In this document: in pieces, positions 62,534 through 64,000 of the stretch
How positions within the stretch are numbered: position 1 is the first letter of the stretch
Layout of the letters: every line of letters begins with the position of its first letter
From: Glaesserella sp041814905
Lineage (GTDB): Bacteria; Pseudomonadota; Gammaproteobacteria; Enterobacterales; Pasteurellaceae
DNA: 64,000 bases
Assembly: GCF_041814905.1 (NCBI RefSeq)
Contig: NZ_JBGXYA010000040.1
Location: 6,083-70,082 of the forward strand
Reading direction: 5' to 3'
Made by a program: the position numbers and the translations under genes
The notes under the pieces: model-generated
What the model was told of the DNA's origin: nothing
Database searches by the model: none
What the model saw: the letters and a program-made list of their open reading frames with translations, nothing else

Positions 62534-63765
62534 TAAATTTTTTTAAACATTTTGAGTGCCTTACAACGGCGCTTATCCATTTCGACCCGAATATTCGCTT
62601 TTTCAAAGCCGTCTTTAATCACTGTTTGTACATCAATTTGGTTGGCAATTGCATAAAGCTGTTTTGCATAGGCTGCTTGCGGATATTCTCTCTTTTCAAA
62701 GCCTAAACGTCCTTTGGTGTCTGCTTCGCAAACCAATAAAAAATCAAAAAAACGTTCGGGTTTACGCCATACGTCTAATTGATTAAATAACTTCACCACG
62801 GTTTCAGGGCGTAGCTCTTTGATTTTATGGCTATGGGTGTGAAACTCCGTGACTAACTTGGCAAACGCCTTCGTGTGTGCAGGTACTTTTAAGCGATTTG
62901 CCAGCTGTTCTGTTGGGGCAACGCCTTTCTGTTCGTGTCCGTAATGGTGGGGAAGAATATCCTTTGGGGTTAAGGCTTTACCAAGATCGTGACAGAGTGC
63001 GGCAAATAACACGCTTTCAGGATCATTTGCTCGTACGGCTAATTTTTTCGCCTGTTCCACAACCATCAAAGTATGAACGCCACTATCAATTTCAGGGTGA
63101 TGTTTTTCAGGTTGCGGAACGCCAAAGAGGGCATCAACTTCAGGAAATAGCACGTTCAATGCCCCGACTTGTCGTAGCACTTGGAAATAGATGTGTGGCG
63201 TTTCGGTGGCGAAAGCTTTTTGGGTTTCCAACCAAACACGTTCTGCCGTTAAATGAGCTAACTCACCGCAAGCGGTCATTTCTCGCATTAATTTTACCGT
63301 TTCGGGTGCAATCCGAAATCCGAGAGAATGGAAACGTGCGGCAAAGCGAGCAACACGCAAAACGCGTAGCGGATCTTCTGCAAATGCTGGGGAAACATGA
63401 CGAAGCAGACGATGTTCTAGATCAGAAATGCCCCCGTAAAAATCGTGGTAGTTTCCTTCAAGATCTTGAGCAATCGCATTAATCGTGAGATCACGGCGGA
63501 TCAAGTCTTGTTCAAGAGTAACATCAGGGGGGAAGTCGCAGATAAAGCCGTTATAGCCGTTGCCGTTTTTGCGCTCGGTACGGGCAAGGGCATATTCTTC
63601 TTTGGTTTTAGGGTGTAAAAATACGGGAAAATCGTTACCGACTTGTTGATAGCCTTGAGCTAAAAGCTGTTCGGGCGTTGCACCGACAATCAGCCAATCA
63701 CGATCTTTGACCGCTAAACCGAGCAGTTGATCTCGCACCGCTCCGCCGACAAGGTAGATTTGCAT
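62533..63765 (-). CDS. cca: Multifunctional CCA-adding/repair protein
   Basis: Adds and repairs the 3' CCA end of tRNA. 410 residues (E. coli 412). The head motif YLVGGAVRDQLLGLAVKDRD, catalytic DRDWLIVG, DLTINAIAQDLEG, and RRDLTINA of class II nucleotidyltransferases, and a C-terminal HD domain (HTLMVVEQAKKLA, ALCHDLGKALTP) that gives phosphatase/phosphodiesterase activity. It starts 3 bp after the stop of rdgC, so the two are coupled. Confidence 0.97.
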   Translation of the reverse strand: MQIYLVGGAVRDQLLGLAVKDRDWLIVGATPEQLLAQGYQQVGNDFPVFLHPKTKEEYALARTERKNGNGYNGFICDFPPDVTLEQDLIRRDLTINAIAQDLEGNYHDFYGGISDLEHRLLRHVSPAFAEDPLRVLRVARFAARFHSLGFRIAPETVKLMREMTACGELAHLTAERVWLETQKAFATETPHIYFQVLRQVGALNVLFPEVDALFGVPQPEKHHPEIDSGVHTLMVVEQAKKLAVRANDPESVLFAALCHDLGKALTPKDILPHHYGHEQKGVAPTEQLANRLKVPAHTKAFAKLVTEFHTHSHKIKELRPETVVKLFNQLDVWRKPERFFDFLLVCEADTKGRLGFEKREYPQAAYAKQLYAIANQIDVQTVIKDGFEKANIRVEMDKRRCKALKMFKKI

Positions 63766-63768
63766 AGG

Positions 63769-64000
63769 TTAAATCCTTTCCTGTATGCCCCCAAACTCTT
63801 CCGTCAATTTTTCTGTAAACAGACGTAATTCTTCCGTCATTAACAGAAAATCCGCATCAAAACGTTGGGCTTTATCTTCTTTCAAAATATCATCGTTCTT
63901 TTCACGCACTTCATCGGCGAATTTGACACGGGCAAGGGTGGCATCTTCGTTCAACACAAAAGAAAAATGATTTTCCCAATCTAACGCAAGTTTTGTGACA
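63769..64000 (-). CDS. rdgC: Recombination-associated protein RdgC, C-terminal end
   Basis: The visible 76 residues match the end of RdgC: TLARVKFADEVREKNDD, then AQRFDADFLLMTEELRLFTE, the same layout as E. coli RdgC. It binds double-stranded DNA and limits RecA. The gene begins beyond the right edge of the window. Confidence 0.9.
   Translation of the reverse strand, partial: VTKLALDWENHFSFVLNEDATLARVKFADEVREKNDDILKEDKAQRFDADFLLMTEELRLFTEKLTEEFGGIQERI

Noticed and set aside
1..64000. CRISPR array, tRNA, rRNA, prophage or insertion sequence
   Set aside because: No regular spaced repeats, cloverleaf genes, integrase or transposase could be found by reading the sequence; a tRNAscan or ISfinder run would be decisive.

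Overview
The window looks like chromosomal DNA from a Pasteurellaceae bacterium of the Actinobacillus pleuropneumoniae / A. suis / Mannheimia branch. The main clue is the 9-mer ACAAGCGGT, usually ACAAGCGGTC. It is the core of the Apl-type DNA uptake signal sequence (USS) and occurs about two dozen times on both strands, often followed about 10-15 bases later by a TTTGCAAA patch. The moderate-to-low GC and the gene set (ybgC-tolQRAB-pal, cydABX-ybgE, hemCDXY, mutH-ygdQ, single-parvulin surA) agree with this. Species cannot be fixed from sequence reading alone.

Layout. 1-4.7 kb: start of gloA, a membrane protein, and a ydbH-ynbE envelope-lipid operon with an unusual Cys-rich secreted protein. 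4.7-9.6 kb (minus): purT under a PurR box, a 200-bp palindromic repeat, tex and an EamA transporter. 9.6-13.7 kb: yhiN, a decayed bcp fragment, then an overlapping gene pair whose second member is a three-domain membrane protein (ICMT-like methyltransferase + PAP2 + Lgt-like); this is the least ordinary locus here. 13.7-19.3 kb: SOS-controlled recN, mutH-ygdQ, nagZ-rlmC. 19.4-24.0 kb (minus): a sodium/alanine-type symporter under a tandem glycine riboswitch, and adhE with an FNR-like site. 24.2-28.6 kb: hemCDXY. 28.6-37.4 kb: a small secreted protein, the cydABX-ybgE bd oxidase operon and the Tol-Pal operon. 37.5-43.1 kb: djlA-yjdF-dusC-ycjF, then lemA with two TPM-domain genes. 43.1-47.9 kb: upp, ilvY and three glycosyltransferases in an AT-rich, probably LPS-core locus. 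47.9-64 kb: rpmE with a structured leader, tkt, surA-rsmA, der-hldE, hemA, relA, dxr, gapA, msrB, cca and the end of rdgC.

The genes are mostly housekeeping: envelope integrity (YdbH/YnbE, Tol-Pal, SurA, HldE, LPS transferases), haem supply (HemA, C, D, X, Y) feeding the cytochrome bd oxidase, DNA repair (RecN, MutH, RdgC), and fermentation/central carbon (AdhE, GapA, Tkt). No tRNA, rRNA, CRISPR array, prophage or intact insertion sequence was seen. Less ordinary points are the PAP2/Lgt fusion locus beside the bcp relic, uptake sequences that double as terminator stems, riboswitch parts and protein linkers, and the missing ydbL.
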